A stretch of DNA of 64,000 bases. Origin: Streptomyces sp. NL15-2K. Its GTDB lineage: Bacteria > Actinomycetota > Actinomycetes > Streptomycetales > Streptomycetaceae. Each line of letters begins with the position of its first letter. Position 1 is the stretch's first letter. Shown here one piece after another: positions 27,428 through 36,689 of this stretch. The notes beneath the pieces were generated by a model. The model did not search any database, was not told where the DNA came from, and saw only the letters and a list, made by a program, of their open reading frames with translations. The position numbers were made by a program, and so were the translations under genes. The stretch is from assembly GCF_030551255.1 (NCBI RefSeq), contig NZ_CP130630.1, forward strand, positions 7,793,501 through 7,857,500, given 5' to 3'.

Positions 27428-28705
27428 TCACGCTGGGCCATCGGGGAGATCGCCCTCCGGCGACGGAGACTGAGGGAGCGTCAGGGTGGCCAGGGCTCCG
27501 CCGTCCGCCGCGTTGCGGAACGTCAGCCGCCCGCCCAGCACCTCAGCCTGTCCCAGCGCGATCGTCAGCCCGAGCCCGTGACCCCGCGCGCCGCCCTCCG
27601 TGCGGAACCGCTGCGGCCCGTGCTCCAAGAGGTAGTCCGGATAGCCGTCCCCGTGGTCCCGCACGGTCACCACCGGCCCGTCCACCGTCAGCACCACCGG
27701 CGCCCGCCCGTGCCGGTGCGCGTTCGCCACCAGATTGCCGAGCACCCGCTCCAGCCGCCGCCGGTCCGTCTCCACCGCCACATCCCGTACGACGTCCACC
27801 TCGGTGTCGGTCCCCGACGCCCGCACCACCCGCTCGGCCACCGCCCCCAGCCGCTCGGTGTCCAGCTCCACCCGCTCCCGCCCGGTGTCCAGCCGGGAGA
27901 TCTCCAGCAGGTCCTCGGTCAGCGTGCGCAGCGCCGCCACCCGGTCCCGGACCAACTCGGTCGGCCGGCTCGCCGGCAGCAGCTCGGCCGCCGCGTGCAG
28001 ACCGGTCAGCGGGGTGCGCAACTCGTGCGCCACGTCCGCCGTGAAGCGCTGCTCGGCGAGCAGCTTGCCCTGCAACGACGCGGCCATGGAGTCCAGCGCG
28101 GCGGCGACCGCGGCCACCTCGTCCTGCGGGTGCGTCGGCTGCTTCGTACGGGGATCGTCGACGCGGGCGTCCAGGTCGCCCGCGCTGATCCGCCGGGCCA
28201 CCCGCGCGGTGGTGTGCAGCCGCCGGGTCACGCGGGTCACCGCGAACGCGCCCACGACCAAGGTCGCCCCGATCGCCAGCCCCGACGACCAGACGATCGC
28301 CCGGTCCAGGCCGTCTATGGTGCGCTCGCCCTGCGAGTAGTCGACCTCCACGGCCAGGGCGCGGCCGCCGTCGACCGGGCCCGCCGCCCACATCGTGGGG
28401 CGCCCGCGGTGCTCGCCGACCATCGTGCCGCGCTCCCCGGCCGCCGCGAGCTCGCGCAGCGGTTCGGGCAGGTCCGGCGGGTCGACGCCGACTCCCCAGC
28501 CCAGCGTGTCCCCGGCCTCGAACGCCGCGGTCGCCTCCGTCAGCCTGGTCAGGGCGAGATCGCGGGCCTGGCCGACCGTCTGGTTCGTCACCGAGACATG
28601 GACGAGGACGCCGAGCAGCGCGGCCAGCGCGCAGCACATCACGGTGATGAAGACGGCGGCCTTCACGGCGAGCGTGCCGGACCACCGGGGGAGCGGGAGC
28701 CTCAT
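27428..28705 (-). CDS. Orphan two-component sensor histidine kinase
   Basis: A 425-residue membrane kinase. There are two membrane helices (about 12-35 and 145-170) around a short extracytoplasmic sensor, a HAMP domain (TRRLHTTARVARRISAGDLDARV), the phospho-acceptor H-box FTADVAHELRTPLTGL, N-box RVLGNLVANAHRHG and G-boxes VRDHGDGYP and GHGLGLTIALGQAEV. The ATG at 28705 overlaps the stop of the lipoprotein gene (ATGA), so the two are co-translated. No response regulator gene is adjacent, so the partner is elsewhere or has been lost. Confidence 0.92.
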   Translation of the reverse strand: MRLPLPRWSGTLAVKAAVFITVMCCALAALLGVLVHVSVTNQTVGQARDLALTRLTEATAAFEAGDTLGWGVGVDPPDLPEPLRELAAAGERGTMVGEHRGRPTMWAAGPVDGGRALAVEVDYSQGERTIDGLDRAIVWSSGLAIGATLVVGAFAVTRVTRRLHTTARVARRISAGDLDARVDDPRTKQPTHPQDEVAAVAAALDSMAASLQGKLLAEQRFTADVAHELRTPLTGLHAAAELLPASRPTELVRDRVAALRTLTEDLLEISRLDTGRERVELDTERLGAVAERVVRASGTDTEVDVVRDVAVETDRRRLERVLGNLVANAHRHGRAPVVLTVDGPVVTVRDHGDGYPDYLLEHGPQRFRTEGGARGHGLGLTIALGQAEVLGGRLTFRNAADGGALATLTLPQSPSPEGDLPDGPA

Positions 28706-29445
28706 CGACCGCTCGCGGAGAGGGAGGAAGACGGTGAGACGGATGGTGAGGGCGTCGGGGTCGGTGTCTTCTTGCGCGGGCCGGTGCGCAGCATCTCGTC
28801 GTGCGTGAGGAGCATCGCCTTCTGCTGCGGGTCCCAGGTCCACTGGAGCCGGTACTCGTACCCGGCGACCTCCGACGGCGAGCGGATGATCACCGACCGT
28901 CCGGCCAGCTCGACCCCGCTCATGGCGTCCTCCCAGGCCATGACCTGCATGAGCCGGTGCTTGTCGACGGTGTAGACGCGTACGGCCGTCAGCTTGCCGG
29001 GCAGCTGCCGGAAGCCCAGCGTCAGGTCGTCGCGCCCGTCGCCGGTCAGGTCGCGGTAGTACGGCTGGAGGACGGGGCACCTGCCCTTCCCCGCGCCCTC
29101 GTCGCAGTCGGTCATCCGGCGGGAGGTCTCGTGGTACGGCGAACCGGAGCCGTAGTCGCCCGGATTCGAGGTGATCTCCTTGCGCACGATCGCGACCGGG
29201 TCCACCTTGCGGATGTTGTCACCGGGGACGGCGATCCCCTTGATGACCTCGGTGTTCACCTCGCCGACGACGAAGGCCGGACTCGACACCGGCGGCAGGC
29301 CCGGCCACAGCTTGTCCGGGCTCATCGCGGTCGGCGTCGGACCCGCACCGCGCAGCCCACCCGTGTCACCGCAGGCCGTCAGGGCCGCCAGGGCCGCCAG
29401 CGGCAGGGCGACGGTGGCGGCGGCGCGGACGGGTCTGGGGGGCAC
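28702..29445 (-). CDS. Lipoprotein co-encoded with the sensor kinase
   Basis: A 247-residue lipoprotein. From GTG at 29445 (AGGAGCACC upstream) the signal peptide ends in the lipobox LAALTAC, so it is anchored to the outer face of the membrane. The middle contains PYYRDLTGDGRDDLTLGFR, an FG-GAP/VCBS-like metal-binding stretch. The C-terminus is Ser/Thr/Pro-rich. It overlaps the kinase gene by 4 bases, and such lipoproteins can tune the activity of the neighbouring kinase; that role is inferred from position only. Confidence 0.85.
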   Translation of the reverse strand: MPPRPVRAAATVALPLAALAALTACGDTGGLRGAGPTPTAMSPDKLWPGLPPVSSPAFVVGEVNTEVIKGIAVPGDNIRKVDPVAIVRKEITSNPGDYGSGSPYHETSRRMTDCDEGAGKGRCPVLQPYYRDLTGDGRDDLTLGFRQLPGKLTAVRVYTVDKHRLMQVMAWEDAMSGVELAGRSVIIRSPSEVAGYEYRLQWTWDPQQKAMLLTHDEMLRTGPRKKTPTPTPSPSVSPSSSLSASGR

Positions 29446-29571
29446 GGTGCTCCTGCGGTTCGGGGCGGGTGTGATCGGCAGCCCGTACACCTTATTCCGC
29501 ACGAAGTCCTTTTTGCGTACCGGCGGAGGAGCGGGGCAGAAACGATTTACTCGGCTACTCGGCTCACTCGC

Positions 29572-30108
29572 TTATTCGGCCAGCTCCTCCAGCAGCCGGG
29601 CCGTCGCCAGTCCGGCCCGCAGGTAGTCGACGAAGAGCTCGTTGTGCAGCGCCCAGGGCGAGCGCCGGGCCCGGATCAGCCGGATCGCCTCGTCCGCGGA
29701 GCTCCCCTGGCGGATCAGGGCGTGCGCGACGACCAGGCCCGAGCGGTTGTAGCCGTGGTAACAGCGGACGAGGACCTCGCGGCCCCCGTCCAGCGCCTCG
29801 CACGCGGCCCGCGCGAGCCGGATCACCCCCGCGAGCTGCGTACCGTCCAGCGGCCCGTCGGGAATCGGCCACACATGGTGCTCCACGCCGGCGTCCGGCC
29901 CGTGCCCCGGCAGCCTCAGCAGGGTCTGCACGACGTCGAACTCGTCACGCACGACGGCGAACTCCACCGCCCCGCTCTGGCCCCTGAACTCATGTCCGCC
30001 CATCCACAGACCGGGCACGATCTCGTTCCACGGGCTGTCCGGAGCGGGTACGTCGGCTTGCTTCCTGCGCGTCCGCAACGGCGCCTCCCCAAGGCCCTGC
30101 CAACTCAC
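29572..30108 (-). CDS. Dual-specificity/tyrosine phosphatase-like protein
   Basis: A 178-residue protein of the cysteine-based phosphatase superfamily. The active site loop CYHGYNRSG fits CX5R(S/T), preceded by a candidate general acid region PIPDGPLD. The N-terminal WNEIVPGLWMGGHEF resembles the start of small dual-specificity phosphatases. The GTG at 30108 is a choice among several; the open frame extends well upstream but overlaps the divergent NERD gene. Its substrate is unknown. Confidence 0.8.
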   Translation of the reverse strand: MSWQGLGEAPLRTRRKQADVPAPDSPWNEIVPGLWMGGHEFRGQSGAVEFAVVRDEFDVVQTLLRLPGHGPDAGVEHHVWPIPDGPLDGTQLAGVIRLARAACEALDGGREVLVRCYHGYNRSGLVVAHALIRQGSSADEAIRLIRARRSPWALHNELFVDYLRAGLATARLLEELAE

Positions 30109-30204
30109 GAAAGCACCTACCCGGCCGGAGTCGGCCTCAAAGGTGACCCGGCTCCTTGCCCCGGGAGCGCCCGGCCTGTTCCCATGGTCATGGGGTGATG
30201 CTGC

Positions 30205-31011
30205 ATGAGCGGACTGCGCGTCGTACCGACTTGGCGGCACGGTCAGGAACGGCTGTACGTCTGCCTCACGGACGGCAGGAACATCGCCTGGTACGACCGT
30301 GAGGCGGCCAGGGTCAACCTGCTCAGCGAGGACCGCGAGGACGACGTACTCCACGCACTCGGACCCTTCCTGACCGGCCCGGTGGCGGTCGGGCCACCCC
30401 CGGTGCCGACCCCCGCGGAGCTGGCCCGGCTGGCCCTGCACCCGGACGACGACCTGGCGCCCAACCGCCCCGGCGAGGCGCTCCTGGTCGCCATGGACCG
30501 GGATCCGGGCCCCACGCACCGGCTCCGCCCCGACCCGCGCCGCCGGGCGCTGGCGGCCGAGCAGGCGGTCGGTGAGGCCCTGGACCGGCTGGATCGCGCG
30601 GGCTGGCACGCCCTGCACTCGATCCCGCTGCCCGGCGGCGACCGCGTCCACCATCTGGCGATCGGCCCGGGCGGACTCTTCGCGATCCACACGCTGTACG
30701 CGCGCAAGCAGCGGGTCACGGTCGCCGACCCCATGGTCGCGCCGGGCCGCCGCGAGCCGCGCCCCCTGCTGCGCCGCGTCCGCGCCGACGCCGACCGCGC
30801 CTCCTACGCCCTGACGGCCGAGGTCCACCCGGTCCTGGCCCTCGTCGCCCCCAGCGCCGTGTCGCTCACCGCCCCGCCGCGCGGGGTCCGGATCATCACG
30901 GACACGGAGGTCGAGAGCCTGGCCCGGCTGGGCGGCGTCCTGAAACCGGCGGATGTGGAGGCGCTGCACGCGATGGCGCGGGACCGCCGTACGTGGGCCT
31001 CCGGCGGTTGA
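30205..31011 (+). CDS. NERD domain-containing protein
   Basis: A 268-residue protein with a nuclease-related (NERD) domain in its second half: LAAEQAVGEALDRLDRAGWHALHSIPLPGGDRVHHLAIGPGGLFAI is characteristic. The first 110 residues are an uncharacterised domain (LYVCLTDGRNIAWYDREAARVNLL). NERD proteins are related to restriction-type nucleases, but the role in Streptomyces is unknown. The gene sits between the phosphatase gene (divergent) and a terminator-like repeat before the NHEJ genes. Confidence 0.82.
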   Translation: MSGLRVVPTWRHGQERLYVCLTDGRNIAWYDREAARVNLLSEDREDDVLHALGPFLTGPVAVGPPPVPTPAELARLALHPDDDLAPNRPGEALLVAMDRDPGPTHRLRPDPRRRALAAEQAVGEALDRLDRAGWHALHSIPLPGGDRVHHLAIGPGGLFAIHTLYARKQRVTVADPMVAPGRREPRPLLRRVRADADRASYALTAEVHPVLALVAPSAVSLTAPPRGVRIITDTEVESLARLGGVLKPADVEALHAMARDRRTWASGG

Positions 31012-31228
31012 GCCGGATCGCGGTGCCGGTTGCCTGTGCGGTGCGGGTCGGCTTTGCGGTCCGGGTCGGCAGGGGGTGCCGTGTCCCTGGGGGCTGCCGC
31101 CCCCAGACCCCCGCTTCGGCCTGGACGGCCTCGCCCTCAAGCGCCGGACGGGCTGAGAGTGCCTGACCGGCGCTGAGAGGTGCTGGGGCGCTCACGGCAG
31201 GCGTCCCGCGAGGTTGCCTCTGGGGCGC
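31012..31228. other. Terminator and repeat region between NERD and LigD genes
   Basis: No gene is seen. The stretch holds a GC-rich hairpin, a common Streptomyces repeat ending CCTCAAGCGCCGGACGGGCT, and the extra copy of a duplicated 28-bp block from the 3' end of the next gene. Confidence 0.6.
31089..31104. terminator. Terminator-like hairpin
   Basis: GGGGGC-TGCC-GCCCCC is a perfect 6-bp stem with a 4-base loop between the converging NERD and LigD-polymerase genes. Confidence 0.6.
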
Positions 31229-31247
31229 TCACGGCAGGCGTCCCGCG
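31183..31247. repeat. Direct duplication of 28 bp at the 3' end of the LigD gene
   Basis: The 28-bp sequence starting CTGGGGCGCTCACGGCAGG occurs at 31183-31210 and again at 31220-31247, separated by 9 bases. The second copy contains the last codons and stop of the LigD-polymerase gene; the first lies just outside it. It is a recent-looking tandem duplication. Confidence 0.85.
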
Positions 31248-32110
31248 TTGTCCGCGTCGAGCAGCGGCGCCAGCAGATCCCCGTGGTCCTGTAGGCGGGG
31301 TGCGATGTCCGGTGCCTGGAAGGTGAGCTGCGCGGGCGCCCCGCAGTCCTCGACCTCGACCCAGGTCACCGGCGCGGACACCAGCGGCTGTGCCCGGGCC
31401 CGCAGGGTGTAGGGCGTGGCCGTCGTCTTGCGGGCGGCGTTCTGGCTCCAGTCGACGAACACCTTGCCGGGCCTGAGGCTCCGCGTCATCCGGTGCAGGA
31501 CCAGCCGGGGCATCGCCTTCTCCGCCTCCACGGCGAGTTCCTTGGCGTACTCCGACACCTGATCGGAGGAAGCCCCCCGCACGGCTGCCAGCAGGTGCAG
31601 CCCCTTCGATCCGGCGGTCTTGACGTACGCCTCGATCCCGTCCGCCGCGAGCCGTTCCCGCAGCCAGAGCGCGACCTCGCAGCAGTGGACGATCGTCGCC
31701 GGCGGCCCGGGGTCGAGGTCGAAGACCAGCCGGTCGGCCTCGCCGGGCGCGTCGACCAGCCACTGGTGGGTGTGGAACTCGGTGACCAGGTTCGCCGCCC
31801 AGATCAGGCTCGCCAGGTCCTGCACCAGCACCATCCGGGCCGGCCCCTCCGACCTGGGCACCTCGGCGGTGGTGACCCAGTCGGGCGTACCGGGCGGGAC
31901 GTTCTTGGTGAAGAACACCTGGCCGTCGGGCCCGTCGGGATAGCGCAGGAAGGACACCGGCCGGTCACGCAGGTGGGGCAGCAGGACCTCGGCGGTGGTC
32001 GCGTAGTAGTGCAGCACCTCGGCCTTGGTGAACCCGGTCGCGGGATACAGCACCTTCTCCAGATTGCTGAGCGCGAGCCTTCGCCCCTCCACCTCTGTGA
32101 TCGGCGTCAT
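31229..32110 (-). CDS. NHEJ polymerase/primase (LigD polymerase domain, stand-alone)
   Basis: A 293-residue archaeo-eukaryotic primase-type polymerase equivalent to the PolDom of LigD. The catalytic acidic pair is in DRLVFDLDPGPPA, with conserved flanking YPATGFTKAEVLHYY, LASLIWAANLVTEFHTHQW and GLHLLAAVRG. In bacterial non-homologous end joining it adds ribonucleotides to close gaps at broken ends. The ligase and phosphoesterase domains are not in this polypeptide, as in many Streptomyces where they are separate genes. It is divergent from ku across a 73-83 base, AT-rich promoter region. Confidence 0.92.
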   Translation of the reverse strand: MTPITEVEGRRLALSNLEKVLYPATGFTKAEVLHYYATTAEVLLPHLRDRPVSFLRYPDGPDGQVFFTKNVPPGTPDWVTTAEVPRSEGPARMVLVQDLASLIWAANLVTEFHTHQWLVDAPGEADRLVFDLDPGPPATIVHCCEVALWLRERLAADGIEAYVKTAGSKGLHLLAAVRGASSDQVSEYAKELAVEAEKAMPRLVLHRMTRSLRPGKVFVDWSQNAARKTTATPYTLRARAQPLVSAPVTWVEVEDCGAPAQLTFQAPDIAPRLQDHGDLLAPLLDADNAGRLP

Positions 32111-32192
32111 ACGATAAGAATCCCAGAGATTTAGCCAGAAATTTTCGTAACTCGTCGCAAAGAGTCATAAAACTATCGAAAGGGTGCTGCCT

Positions 32193-33305
32193 GTGCGATC
32201 CATATGGAACGGCGCCATCTCGTTCGGCCTCGTCAGCATCCCGATCAAGCTGGTGAACGCCACGGAGAGCCACTCGATCTCCTTCCGCCAGATCCATACG
32301 GAGGACGGCGGCCGCATCCGCTACCGCAAGGTCTGCGAGCTGGACGACGAAGAGGTCTCCCAGGCGGAGATCGGCAAGGGATACGAGGACGCGGACGGCA
32401 CGATCATCCCGATCACGGACGAGGACCTGTCCAACCTGCCGCTGCCGACGGCCAAGACGATCGAGATCGTGGCCTTCGTGCCGGCCGACCGGATCGACCC
32501 GCTCCAGATGGACGCCGCGTACTACCTCGAGGCGGGCGGTGCGGCCGCCGCCAAGCCGTACACACTCCTGCGCGAGGCGCTCAAGCGCAGCCAGAAGGTC
32601 GCCATCGCCAAGTTCGCGCTCCGGGGCAAGGAGCGCCTGGGCATGCTGCGGGTGGTGGGCGACACCATCGCCCTGCACGGACTGCTCTGGCCGGACGAGG
32701 TCCGCGATCCCGCGGCCGTCGCCCCCGACACCAAGGTCACGGTCAACGACAAGGAACTCGACCTCGCGGACGCCCTCATGGAGACCCTCGGCGAGATCGA
32801 CCTCGACGAACTGCACGACGAGTACCGCGAGGCCGTCGAGGAGGTCGTCGCGGCGAAGGCGGCGGGGGAGGCCCCGCCGGAGGTGCCCGAGCCGGCGCGC
32901 GCGGGCAAGGTCCTCGACCTGATGGCCGCGCTGGAGAAGAGCGTGCGGGAGGCGAAGGAGTCGCGCGGGGAGGAGCCGGCCGAGGAGCCCGCGGAGGTCA
33001 GACGCCTCGCGGCGGGCGAGTCGTCGCGGGCGACGCCGAAGCAGGCGGGCGGCAAGAAGTCGACGGCGAAGAAGACGGCCGCCAAGAAGACGACGGCGTC
33101 CCAGAAGAAGTCGACGGCGAAGTCCGCGCAGGGCGCCAGGAAGACCGCTTCGGCGAAGAGTACGGCGAAGAAGAGCACCGCCAAGAGCACGACGGCGAAG
33201 AAGTCGACCGCGAAGCAGTCGGCGGCCAAGCAGTCGACGGCCAAGAAGTCGACGGCGAAGAAGTCGACGGCGAAGAAGACGGCGGCCGGCAAACGGACCG
33301 CGTGA
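32193..33305 (+). CDS. ku: DNA end-binding protein Ku
   Basis: A 370-residue bacterial Ku, the homodimeric ring that loads on DNA double-strand ends and recruits the NHEJ polymerase and ligase. The start MRSIWNGAISFGLVSIPIKL is typical, so GTG at 32193 is preferred over GTG at 32184. The Ku core covers about 1-260. The last 100 residues are a Lys/Ala/Ser/Thr repeat tail (KKSTAK units), which is typical of Streptomyces Ku and likely binds DNA non-specifically. The polymerase gene is divergent next door. Confidence 0.95.
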   Translation: MRSIWNGAISFGLVSIPIKLVNATESHSISFRQIHTEDGGRIRYRKVCELDDEEVSQAEIGKGYEDADGTIIPITDEDLSNLPLPTAKTIEIVAFVPADRIDPLQMDAAYYLEAGGAAAAKPYTLLREALKRSQKVAIAKFALRGKERLGMLRVVGDTIALHGLLWPDEVRDPAAVAPDTKVTVNDKELDLADALMETLGEIDLDELHDEYREAVEEVVAAKAAGEAPPEVPEPARAGKVLDLMAALEKSVREAKESRGEEPAEEPAEVRRLAAGESSRATPKQAGGKKSTAKKTAAKKTTASQKKSTAKSAQGARKTASAKSTAKKSTAKSTTAKKSTAKQSAAKQSTAKKSTAKKSTAKKTAAGKRTA

Positions 33306-33369
33306 CCTGCGCACCGCGCGAACGACGACTCCGCGGCCGCAGGTCCCGACAGCCCTGCCGGTCCGTCGG

Positions 33370-33870
33370 TCAGTCGAGGGTCTTGGCACCCTCGATGATG
33401 ACGGGCTGGGTGGGAACGTCCTGGTGGCCGCGGCTGCTGCCCGTCCGCACCTGCGTGATCCGGTCGACGACGTCCTGCCCCTCGGTGACCCGGCCGAAGA
33501 CGGTGTAGCCCCAGCCGTTGGGGTTCTTGGCCGTGAAGTTGAGGAAGTCGTTGTCCGAGACGTTGACGAAGAACTGGGCGGTCGCGGAGTGCGGGTCGCT
33601 GGTCCGCGCCATCGCCACGGTGTAGGCGGTGTTCTTCAATCCGTTGTCGGCCTCGTTCTGGACCGGCGCCATGGTGGGCTTCTGCACCATGTCCGGGGTG
33701 AAACCGCCGCCCTGGACCATGAAGCCCGGGATCACCCGGTGGAAGATCGTGCTGTCGTAGTGCCCGTTGCGGACGTACGTCAGGAAGTTCTCGACGGTCT
33801 TGGGAGCCTCGGCGTCGTTGAGCTCGATGACGATGCGGCCGAAGTTCGTGGTCAGCTCGACCCTGGACAT
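33370..33870 (-). CDS. Peptidyl-prolyl cis-trans isomerase (cyclophilin type)
   Basis: A 166-residue cyclophilin without signal peptide, so cytoplasmic. Recognisable parts are [22 protein letters not shown], the active-site block [18 protein letters not shown] (with catalytic Arg and Phe), and [20 protein letters not shown]. It speeds proline isomerisation during folding. ATG at 33870 follows AGAAAGGGAC. It converges with ku, separated by 64 bases. Confidence 0.95.
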   Translation of the reverse strand: MSRVELTTNFGRIVIELNDAEAPKTVENFLTYVRNGHYDSTIFHRVIPGFMVQGGGFTPDMVQKPTMAPVQNEADNGLKNTAYTVAMARTSDPHSATAQFFVNVSDNDFLNFTAKNPNGWGYTVFGRVTEGQDVVDRITQVRTGSSRGHQDVPTQPVIIEGAKTLD

Positions 33871-33955
33871 GGAAATCGTCCCTTTCTGGCGGGGCTTGGC
33901 CGCAGCATCTTGTCACACGGCCCTCTTTCCGCCGGTCGGGCAGGCCGACGCCGCG

Positions 33956-35323
33956 TCAGGCGGCCTCCTCCAGAGCCCGCTTCGGACCCTCCTCCGGCCG
34001 ACGGGGCCGACGCACTCCCGCCCGCCACCGCCCGGAAAGCAGCACCGACGCGAGACCCACCGCCAGCCCCAGCGCGGGCAGCACGGGGAACCGCCCCTCG
34101 GGCGCGAACCCCTGGACGGCGAACCGGCTCAGGGCACCCGTGCCGGACGCCAACCCGAGCCACAGCGCCCAGGCAGGCGGAAGGCCGACGCCCGGACGCA
34201 TGCGGCGTTCATGGCCGACGGCCTCGTGGACGACGGCTTCATGGACGACCGCCAGTCCCCGCTCGACCGGCCGCAGCGCCCACACCACCCCCGCCAGCAC
34301 CACGCCGAGCACCAGCAGCCAGGGCACCCGCATCCCCCACCACGCCACGGACCCGAAGCGGGGCTCGGGCGCGAGTCCGGTCAGATAGAACGCGGCGGCG
34401 ACGACCAGCACCGGCACCATGTGCCACAGGTAGAGGGTCATGCTGGCCCCGCCCACGGGCCGCACCACCCGCCACACCCGCTCCCGTTCCAACGCCTGCC
34501 GCACCCCGGGCGCGACGAGGAGACACAGCCCCACCTGCGCCACGGCCCAGGCGAGCATCGCCGCCGAGGGCGGGTTCGTGTTGCTGGGGTCCTGTCCGGT
34601 CACCAGGATCAGGCTGACGGGGAACGGCCCGAGCCACACCAGAAGGGCGAAGGCCACCCCGCCCGCCGCGGCCAGCACGGCGGGCACCGCTCGCCGCCCG
34701 CCCAGCAACCCGTCCCGCCAGCAGAAGCCCAGCTGATAGGCGACGCCCCACACGAGGACGTAGTTGAGCAGTCCGAGATACGGCACCTGCCCCGCGACCA
34801 CGAGCGCGTCGGCGCCCAGCGCGACCGCGCCCATCACGACGGGGACGCGCGGCCCCCACCGGCGGTGCGCGGCGTGCAGCGGCGGGGTCAGGGCGCTGAG
34901 GAGGAGGTAGACCGGGAGGAACCAGAACTGCATCGCCAGGGCCCAGCCCACCAGCGCGAGCGTGTCCGCATCGACGCCGACGGCCGCACAGACCCCGACG
35001 GCGGCCAGCACCAGCCCGCTGTAGACCCCGGTCGGCAGCAGCAGCCGTAGAGCCCGCCGCCCCACCCATCCCGCGGCCGTACCGCCCGCTGCCCGCTCCC
35101 GTGCCCAGGACCCGGCCGCCGCATATCCGCCGGCGAGGAAGAACAGCGGCATGACCTGGAAGGCCAGTGTCAGCCACTGCGTCCAGGGGACCACCGCCAG
35201 CAACTCCGGCGCGTCGATCTCCCCGCCCGGCCCGTGCTCCAACGCGGTGATCAGCCAGTGCCCGAACACCACCAGCCCGATCGCCCACGCCCGCAGGAAG
35301 TCGACGTACCGATCTCTGCCCAT
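33956..35323 (-). CDS. Acyltransferase-3 family membrane protein
   Basis: A 455-residue integral membrane protein with about ten to eleven helices. It begins DRYVDFLRAWAIGLVVFGHW, the acyltransferase-3 signature (R and H in the first helices), and includes VMPLFFLAGGYAA and AMTLYLWHMVPVLV near the end of the helical part. Such proteins transfer acyl groups to carbohydrates or macrolides at the membrane. The start could be ATG 35323 or ATG 35332; no clear ribosome binding site decides. The substrate is unknown. Confidence 0.87.
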   Translation of the reverse strand: MGRDRYVDFLRAWAIGLVVFGHWLITALEHGPGGEIDAPELLAVVPWTQWLTLAFQVMPLFFLAGGYAAAGSWARERAAGGTAAGWVGRRALRLLLPTGVYSGLVLAAVGVCAAVGVDADTLALVGWALAMQFWFLPVYLLLSALTPPLHAAHRRWGPRVPVVMGAVALGADALVVAGQVPYLGLLNYVLVWGVAYQLGFCWRDGLLGGRRAVPAVLAAAGGVAFALLVWLGPFPVSLILVTGQDPSNTNPPSAAMLAWAVAQVGLCLLVAPGVRQALERERVWRVVRPVGGASMTLYLWHMVPVLVVAAAFYLTGLAPEPRFGSVAWWGMRVPWLLVLGVVLAGVVWALRPVERGLAVVHEAVVHEAVGHERRMRPGVGLPPAWALWLGLASGTGALSRFAVQGFAPEGRFPVLPALGLAVGLASVLLSGRWRAGVRRPRRPEEGPKRALEEAA

Positions 35324-35423
35324 GCGCCGCATGCTGCCGCACCACCACGGCGACCGTGCCGAAAAGGCCGTGCCGCAACCAATCCGTGCCCGGTACGACA
35401 CCGCCCGCATCCGGACACGTCGT

Positions 35424-36530
35424 TCACATGGTCAGCACGGCCTTGACGGTCTGCCCCGCCCGTACGTCCTTCACGGCCGTGTTGATGTCGGCCAGCGGGT
35501 AGGTCCGGACGAGCCGGTCGACGGGGAAGCGGCCCACGCGATGGAGGGCGAGCAGACGGGGGATCAGGGCGGCCGGATCCTGGTGGCCCATCACCGAGCC
35601 GGTGACCGTGCGGCCCTTGAGCAGTTCCCAGGCGTTCACCTCGAAGGTGGCCTCCGCCTCGGTGACGCCGAGGACGGCGGCGGAGCCCAGCGGGGCCAGT
35701 ACGTCGGTGGCGGCGCGCATGATCCGCAGCGAGCCGGTGCATTCGACGCTGTAGTCGACGCCGCGGCCCCCGGTCAGCTCCAGGACCCCCTCGACCGGGT
35801 CGGTGTCGCCGGTGTCGAGGGTGTCCGTGGCGCCCAACTCCCGGGCGAGCGCCAGCCGGTCCGCCTCCCGTCCGACCACGATGATCCGGGCGGCCCCCGC
35901 CACCACCGCGGCCATCAGCGTGCTGAAGCCGACCCCACCGGGGCCGAACACGGCGACCGTACTGCCGGGCCGTACCCGCAGGGAGTTGAGGACCGCCCCG
36001 GCGCCGGTGATGACTCCGCAGCCGAAGGGGGCGAGCGCCTCCGGCCGGATGTCGTCGTCGACGCGGATCAGGGAGCGGGGGTGGGCCAGGCCGTGGGTGG
36101 CGAAGGAGGACTGGCCGAAGAAGTGGTCGCGCACCGGTGTGCCGTCGGTGTCGGTCAGTCCTGTGGTGCCGTCGGCGCGCTGTGCGCCGAAGTTGAGGGG
36201 GATGTGGTCCTCGCAGTACATGGGCAGGCCGCGGAGGCAGTTCGGGCAGTCCCCGCAGGAGTCGAGGCAGGCCAGCACCCGGTCGCCGGGCCGCACTCCG
36301 GTGACCGCGCTGCCGACGGCCTCCACGACCCCGGCGCCCTCGTGGCCGAGGACGGCGGGCAGCGGAGTGGGCACATGGCCGACGGCGGCTTCGAGGTCGG
36401 TGTGGCACAGACCGGCCGCCTCGTAGCGGACGAGGACCTCGTCGGGCCGGGGATCGTCCAGTTCCAGCCGTTCGAGTGTGAACTCGGGTTGGTCCGGGCG
36501 GGCGACGGCGGCCGTGACCGTACAGGGCAT
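35424..36530 (-). CDS. Zinc-dependent alcohol dehydrogenase (class III / aryl-alcohol type)
   Basis: A 368-residue medium-chain dehydrogenase. Catalytic zinc ligands are in AAGLCHTDLE (Cys) and LGHEGAGVVE (His-Glu); structural zinc ligands in CGDCPNCLRGLPMYC; the nucleotide fold has VAVFGPGGVGFSTLMAA (GxGxxG). The pattern GCGVITGAGAVLNSLRV is typical of the group including benzyl-alcohol dehydrogenase and mycothiol/glutathione-dependent formaldehyde dehydrogenases. Substrate is not certain. It is transcribed alone, with no adjacent aldehyde dehydrogenase. Confidence 0.93.
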   Translation of the reverse strand: MPCTVTAAVARPDQPEFTLERLELDDPRPDEVLVRYEAAGLCHTDLEAAVGHVPTPLPAVLGHEGAGVVEAVGSAVTGVRPGDRVLACLDSCGDCPNCLRGLPMYCEDHIPLNFGAQRADGTTGLTDTDGTPVRDHFFGQSSFATHGLAHPRSLIRVDDDIRPEALAPFGCGVITGAGAVLNSLRVRPGSTVAVFGPGGVGFSTLMAAVVAGAARIIVVGREADRLALARELGATDTLDTGDTDPVEGVLELTGGRGVDYSVECTGSLRIMRAATDVLAPLGSAAVLGVTEAEATFEVNAWELLKGRTVTGSVMGHQDPAALIPRLLALHRVGRFPVDRLVRTYPLADINTAVKDVRAGQTVKAVLTM

Positions 36531-36689
36531 GTCTGCCCCCTTTGCGGCATGTGCGGGGTGCGTGCGGTGGGCGTATTCACGCTAGGTCGGGTCCCGTCGG
36601 GCCGCGCGGTGGCGTAGGCGATTCGGGCGCGGGGCGGCTGAGGGGCGGCTCCGCGGGCGGCTGCGGGGTGCTCGTCCAGTGGCCCGCGG

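Noticed and set aside
33040..33300. Repeated AAGAAGTCGACGGC units at the end of ku as a mobile repeat
   Set aside because: They encode the normal Lys/Ser/Thr/Ala tail of Streptomyces Ku.
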